NCBI RefSeq assembly: GCF_010727945.1 | Contig: NZ_AP022569.1 | Coordinates: 1,798,001 to 1,862,000, forward strand | Direction of reading: 5' to 3' | Length of the DNA stretch: 64,000 nt | Source of the DNA: Mycobacterium cookii | GTDB taxonomy: Bacteria > Actinomycetota > Actinomycetes > Mycobacteriales > Mycobacteriaceae | Translations under genes and position numbers: made by a program | The notes under the pieces: generated by a model | The model's input: only the letters and a program-made list of their open reading frames with translations | Database searches by the model: none | What the model was told of the DNA's origin: nothing | Shown here: piece by piece, positions 48,480 through 61,145 of the stretch | Layout: each line of letters starts with the position of its first letter | How positions within the stretch are numbered: position 1 is the stretch's first letter

Positions 48480-48630
48480 ACCCCCACACCACAACAGTGC
48501 AGGCAGAATTCAATCAGAACAATCTGACCTAACAAACGACACCAAAAACTGGCATCAAAAACACCACACCCCAACACGGGAAGTCAGAATGCGGCAAAAA
48601 ACAACAACAAAAACAAAACCACCAAACACA

Positions 48631-48650
48631 CTATTGAGTTCTCAAACAAC
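48631..48650 (-). promoter_or_regulatory. Conserved rrn leader (antitermination) box
   Basis: On the minus strand GTTGTTTGAGAACTCAATAG matches the leader element that is nearly invariant before mycobacterial 16S genes, where the NusB-type antitermination boxes lie. The remaining leader down to the 16S start is A-rich on the plus strand and holds no gene. Confidence 0.75.
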
Positions 48651-48673
48651 ACCCGTTTTCGGGCAACCCTGCT

Positions 48674-48702
48674 ACTGTACTCCGCGGTAGTTGCACCGTC
48701 AA
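48674..48702 (-). promoter_or_regulatory. rrn P1 promoter
   Basis: On the minus strand TTGACG (48702-48697) and TACAGT (48679-48674) are spaced by 17 bases, a near-consensus sigma-A promoter. Transcription should start near 48667, in the GCAGGGTTGCCC segment that is also found at this place in M. tuberculosis. It lies 49 bases after the murA stop, so read-through from murA is also possible. Confidence 0.85.
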
Positions 48703-48750
48703 CTTCGCTAACCGCTCCTCTCGGAGTCGGGCTGCGACGCTATGTGCGAA

Positions 48751-50004
48751 CTAGTCTACGCGCTCGATCTCGGCGCCGAGACTGACCAGATTCTCGACGA
48801 AAAGCGGGTAGCCGCGGTCGATGTGGAAGACGTCGTGCACCTCAGTGTCACCGTCGGCCACCAGCCCGGCGAGCACCAGTCCGGCGCCGGCCCGAATGTC
48901 GGAGGACCAGACCGGGGCACTCGATAGTTGAGGAAGGCCTCGCACCACGGCATGGTGCCCATCGGTCCGGGCATCTGCGCCGAGCCGGATCATCTCCTCG
49001 ACGAACCGAAACCGCGCCTCGAAGACGTTTTCGGTGATCATCGACGTGCCGTCGGCGATCGCCGCCAAGCCGATCGCCATCGGCTGCAGATCTGTCGGGA
49101 AACCCGGATACGGCAGCGTCGAGACATTGATCGCCTTCGGCCGCTCATATTGGGTCACCCGGAAGCTGTCGTCCGTCTGGGTGACCGTGGCGCCGACGTC
49201 GTGCAATTTGTGCAGCACGACCTGAAGATGTCCCGGGTCAACACCGGTCACCGTGATGTCGCCGCGGGTCATCGCCGCGGCGATGCCCCATGTCGCGGCG
49301 ACGATGCGGTCGCCGATCACGCGATGCTCGGTCGGGTAGAGCCGCGGCGCTCCGGTGATCGTCATCGTCGGCGAACCGGCGCCTTCGACTTGAGCGCCCA
49401 TTTGGTTCAGCATCGTGCAGAGGTCGACCACGTCGGGTTCGCGCGCGGCGTTGTGGATCGTCGTGACGCCTTCGGCCAGAACCGCGGCCATCAAGATGTT
49501 CTCGGTGGCGCCGACCGACGGGTACTCCAGCTGAATCTCCGCACCGTGCAGTGCATCCGCATGGGCGACGACGCAGCCGTGCTCGATGTTGCAGACGGCT
49601 CCGAGCTGTCGCAGCCCGGCCTGGTGCATATCGAGCGGCCGCGACCCGATGGCGTCACCGCCGGGCAGTGCGACTTTGGCTCGCTTGCACCGTCCAACCA
49701 GCGGGCCAAGCACACAGACCGACGCCCGGAACTGCCGGACTGCGGCGAAGTCCGCGTCGTATTTCGGCTCGTCCGGTGACGTGATGCGAACGGTGGCGCC
49801 GGAAAGCTCGACCGTGGCGCCCAGGCCTCGCAGCACCTCGGCCATCAACGGCACGTCAAGAATGTCGGGGCAGTTGGTGATCGTGCTGGTGCCCTCAGCA
49901 AGCAATGTCGCTGCCATCAGCTTCAAGACGCTGTTCTTGGCGCCCCCAACAGCGACTTCGCCCGACAACCGACTGCCACCGGTCACCACGAAACGCTCAG
50001 CCAC
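48751..50004 (-). CDS. murA: UDP-N-acetylglucosamine 1-carboxyvinyltransferase
   Basis: A 417-residue enzyme for the first committed step of peptidoglycan synthesis. [16 protein letters not shown] near residue 20 holds the catalytic Lys/Asn; the active-site loop reads [15 protein letters not shown] with Asp117 where most bacteria have the fosfomycin-reactive Cys. This is the normal mycobacterial state and makes the enzyme insensitive to fosfomycin. GTG start at 50004. Directly upstream of the rrn operon, as in other slow growers. Confidence 0.97.
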   Translation of the reverse strand: MAERFVVTGGSRLSGEVAVGGAKNSVLKLMAATLLAEGTSTITNCPDILDVPLMAEVLRGLGATVELSGATVRITSPDEPKYDADFAAVRQFRASVCVLGPLVGRCKRAKVALPGGDAIGSRPLDMHQAGLRQLGAVCNIEHGCVVAHADALHGAEIQLEYPSVGATENILMAAVLAEGVTTIHNAAREPDVVDLCTMLNQMGAQVEGAGSPTMTITGAPRLYPTEHRVIGDRIVAATWGIAAAMTRGDITVTGVDPGHLQVVLHKLHDVGATVTQTDDSFRVTQYERPKAINVSTLPYPGFPTDLQPMAIGLAAIADGTSMITENVFEARFRFVEEMIRLGADARTDGHHAVVRGLPQLSSAPVWSSDIRAGAGLVLAGLVADGDTEVHDVFHIDRGYPLFVENLVSLGAEIERVD

Positions 50005-50061
50005 GCGGCCAGTTTAGTGAAGCCCCATCGCCCTGTCAGTCGGCTGCGGCAGTCGGAGCGG

Positions 50062-50067
50062 TACGTT
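50062..50067 (+). promoter_or_regulatory. -10 element of the adenosyltransferase gene (leaderless)
   Basis: TACGTT ends seven bases before the ATG at 50075, with no ribosome site between. Confidence 0.45.
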
Positions 50068-50074
50068 TTTAGTC

Positions 50075-50665
50075 ATGGCAGTGCACTTGACCCGCATCTA
50101 TACCCGGACCGGCGACGACGGAACCACCGGGTTGAGCGACTTCTCGCGGGTTTCCAAGAGCGACGCGCGGCTGGTGGCGTATGCCGACTGCGACGAGGCC
50201 AACGCGGCGATCGGCACCGCGATCGCGCTGGGAAAACCCGAACAGCAGATCGCTGACGTCCTACGGCAGATCCAGAACGACCTGTTCGACGCCGGAGCGG
50301 ACCTCTCGACTCCGATCGTGGAGAACCCGAAGTATCCGCCGCTGCGCATCACGCAGCCCTACATCGACCGGCTCGAGGGCTGGTGTGACGAGTTCAACGA
50401 GAACCTTCCGCCACTGAATTCGTTTGTGCTGCCTGGTGGTTCGGCGCTGTCGGCGCTGCTGCATGTTGCCCGTACCGTGGTGCGGCGCGCCGAGCGGTCG
50501 GCTTGGGACGCCATCGATCAGCATGCGTCCGACGTCAGCCCACTTCCCGCGAAATATCTGAATCGGTTGTCGGACTTGCTGTTCATCTTGTGTCGGGTGG
50601 TCAACCCTGACGGCGATGTGCTCTGGCGGCCTGGCGGCGGCAGAACCGACCAGCCCAAGAAGTAG
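50075..50665 (+). CDS. PduO-type ATP:cob(I)alamin adenosyltransferase (Rv1314c homologue)
   Basis: A 196-residue adenosyltransferase. The N-terminal RIYTRTGDDGTTGLSDFSRVSKSDARL binds ATP; FVLPGGSALSALLHVARTVVRRAER and the C-terminal LNRLSDLLFILCRV carry the rest of the active site. It makes adenosylcobalamin, needed by methylmalonyl-CoA mutase, and so connects with the epimerase at 34423. Probably leaderless. Divergent from murA across 70 bases. Convergent with the DUF2550 gene, nine bases apart. Confidence 0.95.
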   Translation: MAVHLTRIYTRTGDDGTTGLSDFSRVSKSDARLVAYADCDEANAAIGTAIALGKPEQQIADVLRQIQNDLFDAGADLSTPIVENPKYPPLRITQPYIDRLEGWCDEFNENLPPLNSFVLPGGSALSALLHVARTVVRRAERSAWDAIDQHASDVSPLPAKYLNRLSDLLFILCRVVNPDGDVLWRPGGGRTDQPKK

Positions 50666-50674
50666 CCGGGTAGC

Positions 50675-51118
50675 TCAGGTACTGCTGCGGCGCGCCCGCG
50701 GCGACGGGCGTGACTCCAACCAAGACTGGAATGCGGTCAATGCGCCTCGATCCAAGGCGATTTCGTAACCAGCCCGGCGGTCTTGCGTGGTGTCGCTCAA
50801 CTCGAGCACGACGATCTCTTCAGTCATGATGTCGAATTCGTCGCCGCGTGGTGCCCGTCGCGAAACGACCTCGACGCCGCGCCGGTTGAGATGACGGTCC
50901 GGCCAGAGGCGGACGCTGGACAGTCGATAAAACGCGGCATCTCCACCGCGGTAACGAATGACGCCGTGACGCCAGCCATGACCGCCGACCGCAGGTATGT
51001 CCCGCATGATCGCCGCAGTTCCACCTTGGCGCAGCTTCCACAGCCGATAGCTCAGCGCGACAACCGCAAGACCGAGCAAGGCGACGAGCACGACCATGAC
51101 AACCATGAGCGTGCTCAT
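50675..51118 (-). CDS. DUF2550 membrane protein (Rv1312 homologue)
   Basis: A 147-residue protein with one N-terminal membrane span (about residues 4-24) and a cytosolic domain typical of DUF2550 (WRHGVIRYRGGDAAFYRLSSVRLWPDR). Always found after atpC in mycobacteria. No enzymatic motif seen; a role in ATP synthase assembly or regulation has no direct support here. Its ATG is 12 bases after the atpC stop, so it is the last gene of the operon. Confidence 0.9.
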   Translation of the reverse strand: MSTLMVVMVVLVALLGLAVVALSYRLWKLRQGGTAAIMRDIPAVGGHGWRHGVIRYRGGDAAFYRLSSVRLWPDRHLNRRGVEVVSRRAPRGDEFDIMTEEIVVLELSDTTQDRRAGYEIALDRGALTAFQSWLESRPSPRARRSST

Positions 51119-51130
51119 CGCCGCGGCCCG

Positions 51131-51496
51131 CTAGTCGAGCGCGCCGACGGCACGCAGTCTGGCGCGACCTCTGGCGGCTGTGCGGGGATCATCGGATTGC
51201 GAATCCTCTTTGGCAGCGGACTCGTCGATCTCCGAAGCGAATTCCGCCGACTCGGCGAGGATGCTGACGCCTTCCTCGGTGACCGATAGGAAGCCGCCGT
51301 CCACCGCGATTCGAAGGTCGTCCTCGCCCTCGCGCTCGACGCGGACCATGGCGTCGTCGACCAATTGTGCGACCAACGGGATGTGGCTCGGCAGAATACC
51401 GATCTCCCCCACGGTGGTGCGGGTGAAGAGGAACGTTCCCTCGCCCGACCAGATCTTCCGGTCGACGGCAACGATCTCCACGTTCATCGTGGCCAT
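51131..51496 (-). CDS. atpC: ATP synthase epsilon subunit
   Basis: A 121-residue epsilon subunit. The N-terminal beta-barrel is complete ([37 protein letters not shown]). The C-terminal part is short, with a single helix ([14 protein letters not shown]), as in other mycobacteria where it helps to block ATP hydrolysis. It couples the F1 head to the c-ring. Confidence 0.96.
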   Translation of the reverse strand: MATMNVEIVAVDRKIWSGEGTFLFTRTTVGEIGILPSHIPLVAQLVDDAMVRVEREGEDDLRIAVDGGFLSVTEEGVSILAESAEFASEIDESAAKEDSQSDDPRTAARGRARLRAVGALD

Positions 51497-51544
51497 CTCA
51501 CACCCGTCCTTCCGCGCTCAACCCTTGCCGCCGGCGAGCACACA

Positions 51545-53029
<1,485 letters not shown>

Positions 53030-53938
53030 CTATTTGGCGTCGGCGAGCGCATTGGCGCCACCGACGATTTCGCTGATTTCCTGAGTGATCTGCGCTTGCC
53101 GCTCACGGTTGGCTTCCAACGTGAGCGACTTGATGAGGTCGTCGGCATTGTCGCTGGCCGATTTCATCGCCCGCTGGCGTGATGCCAATTCTGAGGCAGC
53201 GGACTGCAGCAGCGCCGTGTATATCCGGGTGGCCAGGTAACGCGGCAGCAGCGCGTCGAACAGCGTCGTCGCGTCCGGCTCGAACGAGTACAACGTGCGT
53301 GGCTCGTTGTCGTCTTCGACGTACTCCACGACCATCGGGGCGATGCGGTGCGCCTCGGCTGACTGCGACATCATGCCCTTGAACTCGGTATAGACGACGT
53401 GCACCTCGTCGACTCCGGGCTCCTCGGCGTCGTCGCCGCCTTCGGACCCGCTGGTGAAGGCGGACACCAACGTCTCTGCCACCTCCGCGGCGTTCTCGTA
53501 GCTGGGCCGCTCCGAGAAGCCGGTCCACGACTCGGTGATGTCCCAGTTGCGAAAGCTGTAGTAGCCCAGCGCTTTGCGCCCGACGGTGTACAGCACAGGC
53601 TTCTTGCCGCTCTCGCGTAGCAGCGAGAAAAGCTCCTCAGCCCGCCGGAAGGCGCTGGAGTTGTACGCACCGCACAGGCCGCGGTCAGACGAAACCACCA
53701 GCACGGCGGCCCGTTTCGGCTCAGGACGCTCGACCAGCAATGGATGGTCCAGCGCGGCCTCCTCGGCCAGCGTGGTGAGCACACGGGTGAGCTCGTCGGA
53801 GTACGGCCGGGCCTCCTGCAGCCGGGCCTGCGCCTTGCCGATGCGCGACGTCGCGATCATTTCCTGGGCCTTGGTGATCTTTTTGATCGACCCGGCGGAA
53901 CGGATTCGACCCCGCAGTTCGCGAAGTGTGGCAGCCAT
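53030..53938 (-). CDS. atpG: ATP synthase gamma subunit
   Basis: A 302-residue central stalk subunit. The N-terminal [25 protein letters not shown] and C-terminal [39 protein letters not shown] coiled-coil helices are complete, with the Rossmann-like middle ([17 protein letters not shown]). The middle includes an acidic insert near residue 170 ([14 protein letters not shown]) that corresponds to the extra gamma loop of mycobacteria, linked to suppression of ATP hydrolysis. Confidence 0.97.
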   Translation of the reverse strand: MAATLRELRGRIRSAGSIKKITKAQEMIATSRIGKAQARLQEARPYSDELTRVLTTLAEEAALDHPLLVERPEPKRAAVLVVSSDRGLCGAYNSSAFRRAEELFSLLRESGKKPVLYTVGRKALGYYSFRNWDITESWTGFSERPSYENAAEVAETLVSAFTSGSEGGDDAEEPGVDEVHVVYTEFKGMMSQSAEAHRIAPMVVEYVEDDNEPRTLYSFEPDATTLFDALLPRYLATRIYTALLQSAASELASRQRAMKSASDNADDLIKSLTLEANRERQAQITQEISEIVGGANALADAK

Positions 53939-53944
53939 TCTCGA

Positions 53945-55600
53945 TTACTTCTTCTTCTGCTCCGGCGGCGCGGGCTTGTGCACCTGCACCGACTCTTTCG
54001 CAACCTGGTCTTCGTCGAGCGGTTCCACGTGCTCGTCGGGCACCACCGAGCCACCGCCGGTGGCCGCGAAGCCCTTCTTGAAGTCCTTGACCGCGTCGGT
54101 CAGCTTCGTCTCGTTTTCCTCGCTGAGCTTCCCGGAGTCCCGAATGTCGGACAGCAGCCCCTCGTGCGAGGCGCGTACGTGGTCGAGGAACTCGGCCTCG
54201 AATCGGCTGACGTCTTCGACGGGCACCGAGTCCAGGTGACCGCCGGTCCCGAGGAAGATCGAGACCACCTGCTCCTGAACGGGCAACGGCCGGTACTGCG
54301 GCTGCTTGAGCAACTCCACCAGTCGCTCGCCGCGCTCCAGCTGTGCTTTCGATGTCGCGTCCAGGTCTGAGGCGAACGCCGCGAACGACTCCAGCTCGCG
54401 GAACTGCGACAGGTCCAACCGGAGGCTTCCGGCCACCTCTTTCATCGCCTTGATCTGCGCGGCGCCACCCACACGCGACACGGACACACCGACGTTGATC
54501 GCCGGCCGCACACCCTGGTTGAACAAGTCGGACTCCAGGAAGCACTGCCCGTCGGTGATCGAGATGACGTTGGTGGGGATGTACGCCGAGATGTCGTTTG
54601 CCTTGGTCTCGATGACCGGCAGACCGGTCAGTGAGCCGCCGCCGAGCTCATCGGACAGCTTCGCGCAGCGCTCCAGCAGCCGTGAGTGCAGATAGAAGAC
54701 GTCACCGGGGTACGCCTCGCGACCCGGCGGGCGACGTAGCAGCAGCGAGATCGCACGGTAGGCCTCGGCCTGCTTGCTCAAGTCGTCGAAGACGATCAGC
54801 ACGTGCTTGCCGTCATACATCCAGTGCTGAGCGATCGCCGAACCGGTGTACGGCGCAAGCCATTTGAACCCGGCGGCGTCGGACGCGGGCGCCGCGACGA
54901 TGGTGGTGTAGTCCATCGCGCCACCTTCGTCCAGTGCTCGACGGACCGAAGCGATCGTGGTGCCCTTCTGGCCAATCGCCACGTAGACGCAACGCACCTG
55001 CTTCTTCGGATCACCGGATTCCCAGTTCTGGCGCTGGTTGAGAATGGTGTCCACGCATACGGCGGTCTTGCCGGTCTTGCGGTCGCCGATGATCAGCTGG
55101 CGCTGGCCGCGGCCGATCGGGGTCATCGCGTCGATGGCCTTGATACCGGTCTGCAGCGGCTCGCTCACGCTTTGCCGCTGCACCACCGACGGGGCCTGAA
55201 TCTCCAAGGCGCGCCGCGCGTCCGGTTCGATGTCGCCCTGGCCGTCGATAGGGTGCCCGAGCGGATTAATGACCCGGCCGAGGAAGCCATCACCGACGGG
55301 CACCGAGAGCACCTCGCCGGTTCGCTTGACCTGCTGGCCCTGTTCGAGCTTCTCGAAGTCACCCAGGATCACCGCGCCGACGCTGTGCTCGTCGAGGTTC
55401 AGTGCGACACCCAGGACGCCACCGGAGAATTCGAGCAGCTCCTGGGTCATCACCGATGGCAAGCCCTCGACGTGTGCGATGCCGTCTCCGGCGTCGACCA
55501 CCGTGCCCACCTCTTCACGGGCGGTGTCGGAGGTGAAGGAGCTTACGTATTCCTCGATCGCGCCTTGGATATCTTCAGCGGAGATCGTCAACTCTGCCAT
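53945..55600 (-). CDS. atpA: ATP synthase alpha subunit
   Basis: A 551-residue non-catalytic F1 subunit. P-loop [13 protein letters not shown] near residue 172, and the arginine finger lies in the [14 protein letters not shown] segment near 375. The C-terminal extension of about 35 residues after KKGFAATGG (Pro/Lys rich, ending PEQKKK) is the mycobacterial alpha tail that hinders rotation in the hydrolysis direction. Six bases before atpG. Confidence 0.98.
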   Translation of the reverse strand: MAELTISAEDIQGAIEEYVSSFTSDTAREEVGTVVDAGDGIAHVEGLPSVMTQELLEFSGGVLGVALNLDEHSVGAVILGDFEKLEQGQQVKRTGEVLSVPVGDGFLGRVINPLGHPIDGQGDIEPDARRALEIQAPSVVQRQSVSEPLQTGIKAIDAMTPIGRGQRQLIIGDRKTGKTAVCVDTILNQRQNWESGDPKKQVRCVYVAIGQKGTTIASVRRALDEGGAMDYTTIVAAPASDAAGFKWLAPYTGSAIAQHWMYDGKHVLIVFDDLSKQAEAYRAISLLLRRPPGREAYPGDVFYLHSRLLERCAKLSDELGGGSLTGLPVIETKANDISAYIPTNVISITDGQCFLESDLFNQGVRPAINVGVSVSRVGGAAQIKAMKEVAGSLRLDLSQFRELESFAAFASDLDATSKAQLERGERLVELLKQPQYRPLPVQEQVVSIFLGTGGHLDSVPVEDVSRFEAEFLDHVRASHEGLLSDIRDSGKLSEENETKLTDAVKDFKKGFAATGGGSVVPDEHVEPLDEDQVAKESVQVHKPAPPEQKKK

Positions 55601-55648
55601 GGCTTTTCGTTCTTCCTGCTTGTCGATGGTGTTGAGTTAGGTGGTGTT

Positions 55649-56989
55649 TCAGTCCGGTAGCTGGCTTTGGGCCGCGGCGAGACGAGACGACAGTGTTCCG
55701 TCGATGGTCTCGTCGCCGACGGTTATCGCCAGCCCGCCGAGCAGCTCGGGGTCGATGTGCAATTGCGCCGCAACCGGATGGCCGTAGATCCGGCTCAGCA
55801 CTTCGGTCAGCCGAGTGCGCTGGGCGTCGCTGAGTTCGGCCGCCGCGCTCACTTGCGCGACGACTTCTCCCCGGCGAGCCACCGCGACTTTTGCCAGTCC
55901 CAGCACTGCGTCTTCGGCCGACTGCCCGCGCAACAACTCGACCGTCTTGGAGAGCAGATCAGCCGTGACCGAGTCGATGCTTGTTCCTGCACCGCCAAGC
56001 ACGTTGCGTAACAGCTCAGTTCGTGCGTCGGCGGCTACCTCGTAGTCGCCGAGCAAGATGGCGAGACGAGGCTGGGCGTCGAGAATTCGGGAAAACCGGA
56101 ACAGTTGTTCTTCGACGTCGTCGAGGTGCCCGGCCCGGTCGGCCCGGACCAACACTGCCGACTGCGACACCAGTTCAACGGCATCGACGAGATCGGATTG
56201 GGCCGACCAGCGCTGGGCGACGGCATTCTTCAGCAAGTCCAGCGCGGGCTGACCGACCTTGTCCGACAACAGGCGTTCGATCAAACGAACTCTGGGCGAC
56301 GCGTCTTCGGCCGGCAACGTCAGATAGCGGGTGACGACGGTTTCGCGAATCAACATCGCTGCGGCCGCCGTCAGATCGTCGGCAAGCGTCGACAGTCCGT
56401 TGTCGTCGAGGCTTTCGGCTGCCTCACCGAAGTGCTTCAACAGGTCAGCCAACGCGGCCCTGCTGGCCGAGCGCATCTTGGCCGCGATCGGATACTCGAC
56501 CTCTGCCTCCGAAGGTGCCATCGCATCGAGGTCATCGAGGAACCTGTCCACGGTGGCGGCCTGCTGCGCCGGATCGGCAACGTAGCCACGCACCAATTCG
56601 CCCGCCCGCCGCACGGATTCGGCACCGACGTCTTGGCGCAGCTGGCGGATCAGCTGTGCGCGGGCCAGCTCGACCTGCTTGACGCCTTGCGCTTTGATCC
56701 GCTCGACATCGCTGTCGGCCTGTTCGGCCAACTGCTCAGCGATGCGTTTGGCGTCGACCTGCGCCTCTTCGGTGATCCGCTTTGCCTCAGCGTGGGCATC
56801 TTCTTTCGCCTTGCTGTGGGCACGGCTGGCTTCCGCCAGCCGGTCGGCGGCAGCCGCCGAGTCAGCAAGATCCTTGCGCACCGCATCCTGGCGGTCCGAC
56901 ATCAACTTGCGGACTGGTGGCACCACGTAACGCCAGATCAGCCACACGATGACCGCGAAGCCGGCCAGCTGTCCGAGGAATGTTGACAT
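55649..56989 (-). CDS. atpFH: ATP synthase fused b'-delta subunit
   Basis: A 446-residue fusion. Residues 1-165 are a b-type subunit with one membrane span ([16 protein letters not shown]) and a long charged helix; the rest is the delta (OSCP) subunit, ending with [36 protein letters not shown]. This fusion is a feature of mycobacteria and their relatives (named AtpH in M. tuberculosis). It serves as half of the outer stalk together with AtpF. The atpF stop is six bases upstream. Confidence 0.96.
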   Translation of the reverse strand: MSTFLGQLAGFAVIVWLIWRYVVPPVRKLMSDRQDAVRKDLADSAAAADRLAEASRAHSKAKEDAHAEAKRITEEAQVDAKRIAEQLAEQADSDVERIKAQGVKQVELARAQLIRQLRQDVGAESVRRAGELVRGYVADPAQQAATVDRFLDDLDAMAPSEAEVEYPIAAKMRSASRAALADLLKHFGEAAESLDDNGLSTLADDLTAAAAMLIRETVVTRYLTLPAEDASPRVRLIERLLSDKVGQPALDLLKNAVAQRWSAQSDLVDAVELVSQSAVLVRADRAGHLDDVEEQLFRFSRILDAQPRLAILLGDYEVAADARTELLRNVLGGAGTSIDSVTADLLSKTVELLRGQSAEDAVLGLAKVAVARRGEVVAQVSAAAELSDAQRTRLTEVLSRIYGHPVAAQLHIDPELLGGLAITVGDETIDGTLSSRLAAAQSQLPD

Positions 56990-56995
56990 GTCTCC

Positions 56996-57499
56996 CTACC
57001 GCCCCGACCCCGTGGCCGTGACCGAGGTCGAGATGTCGACACCGAGGATGCGGCTCGCCAACGTGGCGGAGATCGTGTCCACCTTCGCGCGAAGCTCTCC
57101 CGCGACGGCGTCGCCTTCCCGCTTCAGTTGCTCGTTGGCGTCCTGCAGTGTCGCCGACACCTGCTCCTCAGCACCGCCGCGCTTCTCCTCGACGACCTTG
57201 CGGCCCGAAGCGCGCGCCTCGTCGCGAGCCGCCGAGGCCTTGACCCGAGCGTCGGCCATCGCCTTCTCGTAGTCTTCCTGTGCGGCAGCGAACTGTTCGG
57301 CCGATTGCTTGTTGTCAGCAGCCGTTTTGGTGACCATGTTGTCGCGCTCTTTCAGCACCTTCGAGATCGGCGGAACCACAAAGGTGCCGATCACGCCGAG
57401 CACGATCAAGAAGATGATCAGCTCGACGAAGAACGTGCCGTTAGGGACGAGGAAGTTGCTGCCTCCCTCAGCCAGGACCATCGCGCTCATGTCACCCAT
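56996..57499 (-). CDS. atpF: ATP synthase b subunit
   Basis: A 167-residue outer stalk subunit: one membrane span at about residues 22-43 ([20 protein letters not shown]), then a long, Ala/Glu/Lys-rich coiled coil. It pairs with the fused b'-delta protein. The ATG at 57499 leaves a short N-terminal tail before the span. The atpE stop lies seven bases upstream. Confidence 0.96.
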   Translation of the reverse strand: MGDMSAMVLAEGGSNFLVPNGTFFVELIIFLIVLGVIGTFVVPPISKVLKERDNMVTKTAADNKQSAEQFAAAQEDYEKAMADARVKASAARDEARASGRKVVEEKRGGAEEQVSATLQDANEQLKREGDAVAGELRAKVDTISATLASRILGVDISTSVTATGSGR

Positions 57500-57506
57500 C
57501 GTGTTG

Positions 57507-57755
<249 letters not shown>

Positions 57756-57829
57756 TTATCCTCCTTGATATTTGGTAGCGGTCTACCAAGTCCGTCGTGT
57801 TGTTGGGAGCCAGAAGTCGTCTTGCGGTC

Positions 57830-58582
57830 TTACTCGTGTTCCCCTTCCAGCTCCATCGCTTGACTGAAGTACAAGATCGTCAGCAGCGCGAAGATGAACG
57901 CCTGAATCGCGCCGACGAACAAGTCGAAGGTCTTCCAGACTGCGTTGGGCAGCCACAGGATGTACGGCGGGAACAGCGCGATCAGCGCGACCAGGATCCC
58001 GCCGGCGAAGATATTGCCGAAGAGTCGGAGCGACAGCGAGATCGGCTTGGCGAGTTCCTCCACCACGTTGATCGGCGCGAGCACCGCGACGTGCCCCTTG
58101 AGCACCGCGACTGGGTGTCCGATGATGCCGCGGCGCCAGATGCCCGCCGCGTGATAACAGACGAACACGAACAGGGCCAGGGCGAGCACGTAGTTGATGT
58201 CCGCCGCGGCCGACGACAGCAACTCGGTCGTTTTCCCGTGATCGGAGTACTGCAGCGGCAGCACCGACAACCAGTTGGAGATCAAGATGTAGATGAAAAG
58301 CGTTACGGCGAGCGGCAATACGAAGGGCGCGATCCGCATGCCGATGGCACTTTCGATCTGGTTGCGCATCTGAATGGTGATCGCCTCGAAGAACAGCTGT
58401 ACACCACCCGGAACGCCGGTCGAGGTGACCTTCGCGCGCAGGAAGAATGCGAGTCCGATGACGATGACGGCCGCGATCGCCGACGAGGTAACTGTGTCGA
58501 CATTGACGGTCAAGCCGAACCAGTTGGCGGTTTCGTGATGGCCGACCTCGATCGCGCCCTCAGCCAGAAACGCCTCAGTCAT
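57830..58582 (-). CDS. atpB: ATP synthase a subunit
   Basis: A 250-residue membrane subunit that forms the proton half-channels. The essential Arg lies in [21 protein letters not shown], and the C-terminal [24 protein letters not shown] is typical. The ATG at 58582 (with CAGGAAGC upstream) matches the known N-terminus; an in-frame ATG 21 bases earlier is less likely. The start overlaps the end of atpI by eight bases. Confidence 0.97.
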   Translation of the reverse strand: MTEAFLAEGAIEVGHHETANWFGLTVNVDTVTSSAIAAVIVIGLAFFLRAKVTSTGVPGGVQLFFEAITIQMRNQIESAIGMRIAPFVLPLAVTLFIYILISNWLSVLPLQYSDHGKTTELLSSAAADINYVLALALFVFVCYHAAGIWRRGIIGHPVAVLKGHVAVLAPINVVEELAKPISLSLRLFGNIFAGGILVALIALFPPYILWLPNAVWKTFDLFVGAIQAFIFALLTILYFSQAMELEGEHE

Positions 58583-59024
58583 CGCTGCTTCCTGTCCCTT
58601 CAATCGCGTCGGCCGTCCCGGTACGCAGCTTCTTCATCACCGGCAGTGCGGTCGTCAGCACCAGCAACACCTGAAAGAGCGCCAACCCGAACACCACACC
58701 GAGCCCGGCCGGCCGGAAGACGAATGCGATGGTCAGTCCGACGACGGTGATGACCATCAGCCGGGTTGCCGAGTTCAAGGCCATTTTCTTTTTCAGCGGA
58801 TGCGCATCCGCGGTGATCGCGGCCACCGAACGTTGCACTCCCAGCGCGTTGAGCAAACCCAACAGCAGGCCCACGCCGAAGAACGCGCCGACTTTCGGAT
58901 GGCCGAGCGAACCGGCGACTGCGATCGCGACGGCGGTCAGCACGAGCGAAGTGACGAAGAGCCGAACGGGCCGGAAAGCAACGGAGGGGAACACCAACGG
59001 CGCGTCCTGCGCTGGTGTTGTCAC
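58575..59024 (-). CDS. AtpI-like membrane protein (Rv1303 homologue)
   Basis: A 149-residue protein with four membrane spans (about 20-38, 45-65, 88-107 and 110-130). It is the first gene of the atp operon and overlaps atpB. AtpI proteins help c-ring assembly or Mg2+ handling in other bacteria; the role in mycobacteria is not established. The 224 bases upstream to the wecA stop contain the presumed operon promoter, but I cannot place it with confidence. Confidence 0.9.
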   Translation of the reverse strand: MTTPAQDAPLVFPSVAFRPVRLFVTSLVLTAVAIAVAGSLGHPKVGAFFGVGLLLGLLNALGVQRSVAAITADAHPLKKKMALNSATRLMVITVVGLTIAFVFRPAGLGVVFGLALFQVLLVLTTALPVMKKLRTGTADAIEGTGSSDD

Positions 59025-59248
59025 TGCTGCACCTCAGTCCTCATTCGGGGGGAGTTGCCGGGTCGATTGTTGCGTGGCCCGTTGAGCGTATCGGAGCGCA
59101 TTCTTCGCACTCGCATCACCCAAGGGACTACTCCCCTTTGTCGGTCGTCAGTCGGCACAATCGGAGGTGAATCCGTTGGCCAGTGGCCGGCAACCCGCGA
59201 GGTTAATTCGGGTTCTACCAGCACCGTACCACATCGACGATGACCCTA

Positions 59249-60439
59249 CTACTCCTCGTCGTAGACGTCGTCGCGGCGTCGTAACAGCGGAATCAAAGTC
59301 GCGACAGCCGCGATCGCGATTGCGCCCAACATCACTGCGGCGGTATCACGCGGGTTGAAGAAGATCGTGCTCGCAGTGCCGAAGGCGACGATGCCGACCC
59401 ACAAATAGATGATCAGCACGACCCGCCGATGCGAATGACCGATCTGGAGCAGTCGGTGGTGCAGATGCATCTTGTCGGGGCTGAACGCACTGCGGCCCGC
59501 CCGGGTTCGTCGCACGATCGCCAGCAGGAGATCGAGCATCGGCACGAACATGACCGCGACAACCAACAGGAACGGCGACAGCAGAGCAAACACATCGCGA
59601 GCCCCGTACGCGGACTGCGAAATCGGTCCCGCCGCCGTCGTCGACGCCGCCGCCAGCATCAGTCCGATCAGCATCGAACCGGAATCGCCCATGAAGATCT
59701 TCGCCGGGTGGAAGTTGTGCGGCAGAAAGCCCAGGCACGCGCCGGCCAACACCACCGATATGACAGCAGGCGGATAGAACAGCACGTCGCCGCCGTGGTC
59801 GCGCAACAGGCCGACGGAAAACATGCAGATCGCCAACGCCGTGATGAGTCCCAGCCCCGCAGCCAGCCCGTCGAGGCCGTCGACGAAGTTCATCGCGTTC
59901 ACGATCGACACGGTCAGCGCCAGCGTGAGCAGAATCGACGACGCCTGATCCAACACGATGGTCCCGACGCCGCCCAGCGGAATGTAGAGCACGCTCCAGG
60001 CGACTCCCATCGTGACCAGCACACTGGCCGCGGTGATCTGACCGGCGAACTTGGTCAGCGCGTCCAGGCCCCAGCGGTCGTCGATCAGACCGATGCCCAT
60101 GATCAGCGCGCCGGCCACCACCACCGCGGGCATACCCGAGGAGTAGACGAAACCGCGGGTGAGCGCGGGTAGCTGCGATGCCAGAAAGACGGCGGCGATG
60201 ACTCCGATGTACATGGCCAGCCCGCCCATCCGGGGCGTGGGCGTCACGTGCACGTCGCGTTCGCGGGGATAGGCCACCGCACCGAATCGGGTGGCCAGCA
60301 GGCGAACCGGGCCGGTCGCGAAGTAGGTGATGATCGCAGCAGTCAGCCCGACGAGGGCGAGCTCGCGCAGCGGGACACCGGCGCCACGATCGGATAACGC
60401 GAGCAGACCGCCCGCGAGGGTGTCGGCACCGCTAACCAT
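59249..60439 (-). CDS. wecA: Decaprenyl-phosphate GlcNAc-1-phosphate transferase
   Basis: A 396-residue polytopic membrane enzyme with about eleven spans. Family motifs are GLIDDRWGLDALTKFAGQ, NAMNFVDGLDGLAAG, KIFMGDSGSMLIG, and the cytosolic HLHHRLLQIGHSHRR. It transfers GlcNAc-1-phosphate to decaprenyl phosphate, which starts the linker between arabinogalactan and peptidoglycan. It follows tsaC after 52 bases on the same strand. Confidence 0.96.
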   Translation of the reverse strand: MVSGADTLAGGLLALSDRGAGVPLRELALVGLTAAIITYFATGPVRLLATRFGAVAYPRERDVHVTPTPRMGGLAMYIGVIAAVFLASQLPALTRGFVYSSGMPAVVVAGALIMGIGLIDDRWGLDALTKFAGQITAASVLVTMGVAWSVLYIPLGGVGTIVLDQASSILLTLALTVSIVNAMNFVDGLDGLAAGLGLITALAICMFSVGLLRDHGGDVLFYPPAVISVVLAGACLGFLPHNFHPAKIFMGDSGSMLIGLMLAAASTTAAGPISQSAYGARDVFALLSPFLLVVAVMFVPMLDLLLAIVRRTRAGRSAFSPDKMHLHHRLLQIGHSHRRVVLIIYLWVGIVAFGTASTIFFNPRDTAAVMLGAIAIAAVATLIPLLRRRDDVYDEE

Positions 60440-60491
60440 CTGAGGAAAGGTACTTCACCGCCCTGAGATCGATCTGAGGTGACCCGGCCGG

Positions 60492-61145
60492 TCAGCCGGT
60501 CAAACTCCCGTCGTCCACGCCGAGCACCTCGGCGATCCGCTCTGCGCTGACCGGTCCGGATCGAAGGATCCGCGGCTGGCCGCCGGTCAGATCGAGGATG
60601 GTCGAGGCGGCCTGCTGCGCTGACGGACCGGCATCGAGGTAGACGTCGACGAGGTCACCCAACTGCTCGCGGGCGTTGGCGGCGTCGACGGCTGGCGGCT
60701 GGCCGGAGACGTTCGCGCTGGACACTGCCATCGGTCCGACCTCGCGCAGCAGTTCGATCGCGACCGGGTGCAGCGGCATACGAAGCATGACCGTGCCGCG
60801 GGCATCGCCGAGATCCCACTGCACTGACGGCGCCTGGCGGACCACGAGGCTCAGCGCACCGGGCCAGAATGCGCGCACCAGGTCGCGCATCGCGGTGGAC
60901 ACCGACATGGCCAGGCCGTCGATGGTGTGCCAGGAGCCGACCAGCACCGGCACCGGCATGTCCCGCCCGCGACCCTTGGCCGAGAGCAGCGCTGCCACGG
61001 CCGCGCTGTCGAACGCGTCCGCGCCTACGCCGTACACCGTGTCTGTCGGAAGAACAACCAGCCCACCGTTTTTCACGGCTGCAGCAGCCTTCATGATTCC
61101 GCGGGAGCGCTGGTCGGGATCGGAGCAGTCGAACAGTTCACTCAT
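60492..61145 (-). CDS. tsaC: Threonylcarbamoyl-AMP synthase (YrdC/Sua5)
   Basis: A 217-residue YrdC-fold protein. GGLVVLPTDTVYGVGADAFD near residue 28, the KGRGRDMPVPVLVGS segment and VSSANVSGQPPA form the nucleotide pocket. It makes threonylcarbamoyl-AMP for the t6A modification of ANN-reading tRNAs. It lacks the C-terminal Sua5 domain. Its start overlaps the prmC stop by four bases. Confidence 0.95.
   Translation of the reverse strand: MSELFDCSDPDQRSRGIMKAAAAVKNGGLVVLPTDTVYGVGADAFDSAAVAALLSAKGRGRDMPVPVLVGSWHTIDGLAMSVSTAMRDLVRAFWPGALSLVVRQAPSVQWDLGDARGTVMLRMPLHPVAIELLREVGPMAVSSANVSGQPPAVDAANAREQLGDLVDVYLDAGPSAQQAASTILDLTGGQPRILRSGPVSAERIAEVLGVDDGSLTG

Noticed and set aside
48480..48660. Possible small gene in the rrn leader
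   Set aside because: The region is low-complexity and A-rich with the conserved leader box; no coding pattern is visible.
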